From UBA987 sp002292105 (GTDB lineage Bacteria > Bacteroidota > Bacteroidia > NS11-12g > UBA9320), in assembly GCA_943846675.1 (NCBI GenBank), contig OX044357.1, forward strand, positions 868,001-932,000: 64,000 nucleotides of DNA, given 5' to 3'. How positions within the stretch are numbered: the stretch's first letter is position 1; every line of letters starts with the position of its first letter. Below are positions 62,871 through 64,000 of the stretch, piece by piece. The translations under genes and the position numbers were made by a program. The notes below the pieces were generated by a model. It worked only from the letters and a program-made list of their open reading frames with translations, had not been told where the DNA came from and did no database searches.

Positions 62871-64000
62871 TTAATTATTTAAAGCTATTGTTTCTAGTAA
62901 GTTGTAATTTTCTAGTTTTGTTCTGTTGTCTCTTGTTAAATAAATTGTGTTGTTTTTATTACCTCCATTTTCAGGCCCTCTCATAGCTCTCCCTAGAATT
63001 TGTAACGCTGTTGTAACAGAATCAATATTTGCTAGTATCATTATGGAATTTAAGCCTGGTACGTCAATGCCTGTTGCGAGTATCCTCTCATTTACAATAA
63101 TTGAAAGAGAGTCTTTGGTGCTACCTAAACGTTTTAAATAGTCTCTCCGATTTGCAGTGGGTGTTTCACCGACGATCAATTCATTTTCAATATCTTGCGA
63201 TCTTAGATAAAGACTTAAAGCAATGGCATGGGCCTTAGATTCTGCAAAAATTATCGTGTTTTCCCCTTTTTCAATTAAATTTTTACAGGTCTGATTTACA
63301 CTTTCATGCAATCCTTTATAATATGCTGATTTGTCAATTAACTTGTTACTCTTTTTTTCTGATGCCTCATTTATAACTTGATATTCAATATTAGATAAAT
63401 AGTTCCTTTCTATTAAATAATCGATCGGGCTAGGAACACTATTGTTGTCCTTATCTACTAATTGCAAATAATTATTAAACAAGGCCTTTAAAGTGCCAAA
63501 TTCATCATCATCGGCTCTGAGCGGGTGGTAGCAGTTAATCCTACAATTTTAGGGTTGTTATTAAGTTTGATGTATGTATTAAAAATTTCTTGATACTGTT
63601 CTGCACCTGTGAAGTGTGCTTCATCGATAAATAAATAATCTAAATTCTTAATGAAATTTAAATCTTCATCAGCATTGCTATTAACTCTAGGTGTTAAGAG
63701 CTGAAAAGAAGCAAAGGTTATTTTGTCAATTTTATCATTATTAAAACTATTAAATCTATCCCAATATCTTTGGGCCATAACTAATCGATCTCCTTTTTGT
63801 TTCCAGATTTTTTGAAATGATTGTAAACTTTGTTCACAAAGTTCTTTTGAGTTTACAACCCACGCAATATTTAAGGGCAAGTCATTATTATGATTCCTAA
63901 ACAAATCCACAATAGTTTCCATTGCCAAAACCGTTTTTCCAGCACCTGTTGGCATTGTAACTAAGGTTTTGTTTGTATTATAGTTATACATGGCATTAAG
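62871..64000 (-). pseudogene. SF2 DEAH-box helicase, frameshifted and cut by the window end
   Basis: Two frames: 63488 to the window end (LNAM upstream and Walker A MPTGAGKTVLA; DEAH box in FIDEAHFTG; motif III GLTATTRSEP) and 62871-63482 (motif IV-VI: ATGIDVPGLNSIMI, QILGRAMRG). One lost base near 63505-63513 joins them: the expected SEPDDDEFGT is recovered by a shift there. It continues beyond position 64000. The frame change may be real or an error. Likely operon with the GHKL ATPase. Confidence 0.82.

Noticed and set aside
39743..64000. Prophage or integrative conjugative element
   Set aside because: No integrase, capsid, terminase, relaxase or transfer gene was found; the content fits a defence or hypervariable island better.

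Overview
The window comes from a member of the Bacteroidota, probably a Flavobacteriales-like marine or freshwater lineage, although the exact family cannot be read from the sequence. The evidence is a type IX secretion (T9SS) gene set (type A and type B sorting domains, a PorP/SprF protein, a DUF5103 plug protein), candidate -7 elements of the TAnnTTTG type, an AsnRS with a long internal insertion, and several protein families restricted to this phylum.

Positions 1 to about 39,300 are ordinary chromosome. In order they hold the 3' part of pnp, murQ, a YjjG-like HAD phosphatase, upp, DUF4783, nadC, an alpha/beta hydrolase, a four-helix-bundle gene, folA, a P450 / E2-like / asnS run on the minus strand, rpoN, a membrane protein, an enoyl-CoA hydratase, a secreted M43 metalloprotease, a 1619-residue repeat adhesin with its adjacent PorP/SprF-TSP3-SPOR partner, aconitase, a HEAT-repeat/cyclophilin lipoprotein, an orphan FtsX-like permease, DUF5103, dprA, queA (frameshifted), thioredoxin, peroxiredoxin, a gamma-carbonic-anhydrase-like protein, hutI, an outer-membrane protein and a large tandem AAA+ ATPase.

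Three tRNA genes (Ser-GCT, Pro-TGG, Arg-TCT; 39,426-39,742) mark the switch to an accessory region that runs to the end of the window. From 39.9 to 47.5 kb there are small unrecognised genes, DUF3293 and DUF6090 genes, a methyltransferase-like gene and two long imperfect palindromes. These palindromes have the architecture of integron attC sites, including matching ends within one cassette, but no integrase is present. Two related IS3-family elements (47.5-51.1 kb) bracket a fragment of a DEAH helicase resembling type III restriction subunits. A two-gene module at 43.0-44.0 kb recurs at 51.7-52.7 kb, with a 114-bp non-coding stretch preserved without a mismatch.

Positions 53.0 to 64.0 kb look like a defence island. 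A tight operon encodes a DUF4007 protein, a roughly 1080-residue P-loop ATPase (interrupted by a one-base shift at an A8 tract) and a PP-loop (PAPS-reductase/DndC-like) enzyme with paired cysteines. It abuts a convergent single-HKD phospholipase-D-type nuclease. I interpret this set as a candidate sulfur-based DNA-modification or restriction system; its function is inferred, not shown. Next come a decayed NERD-nuclease/UvrD-like helicase pseudogene and a minus-strand pair of an SF2 helicase (frameshifted, cut by the window end) and a GHKL ATPase, probably a second defence module. Frame lesions are common in this part, so many modules may be decaying, though sequencing error should be excluded.
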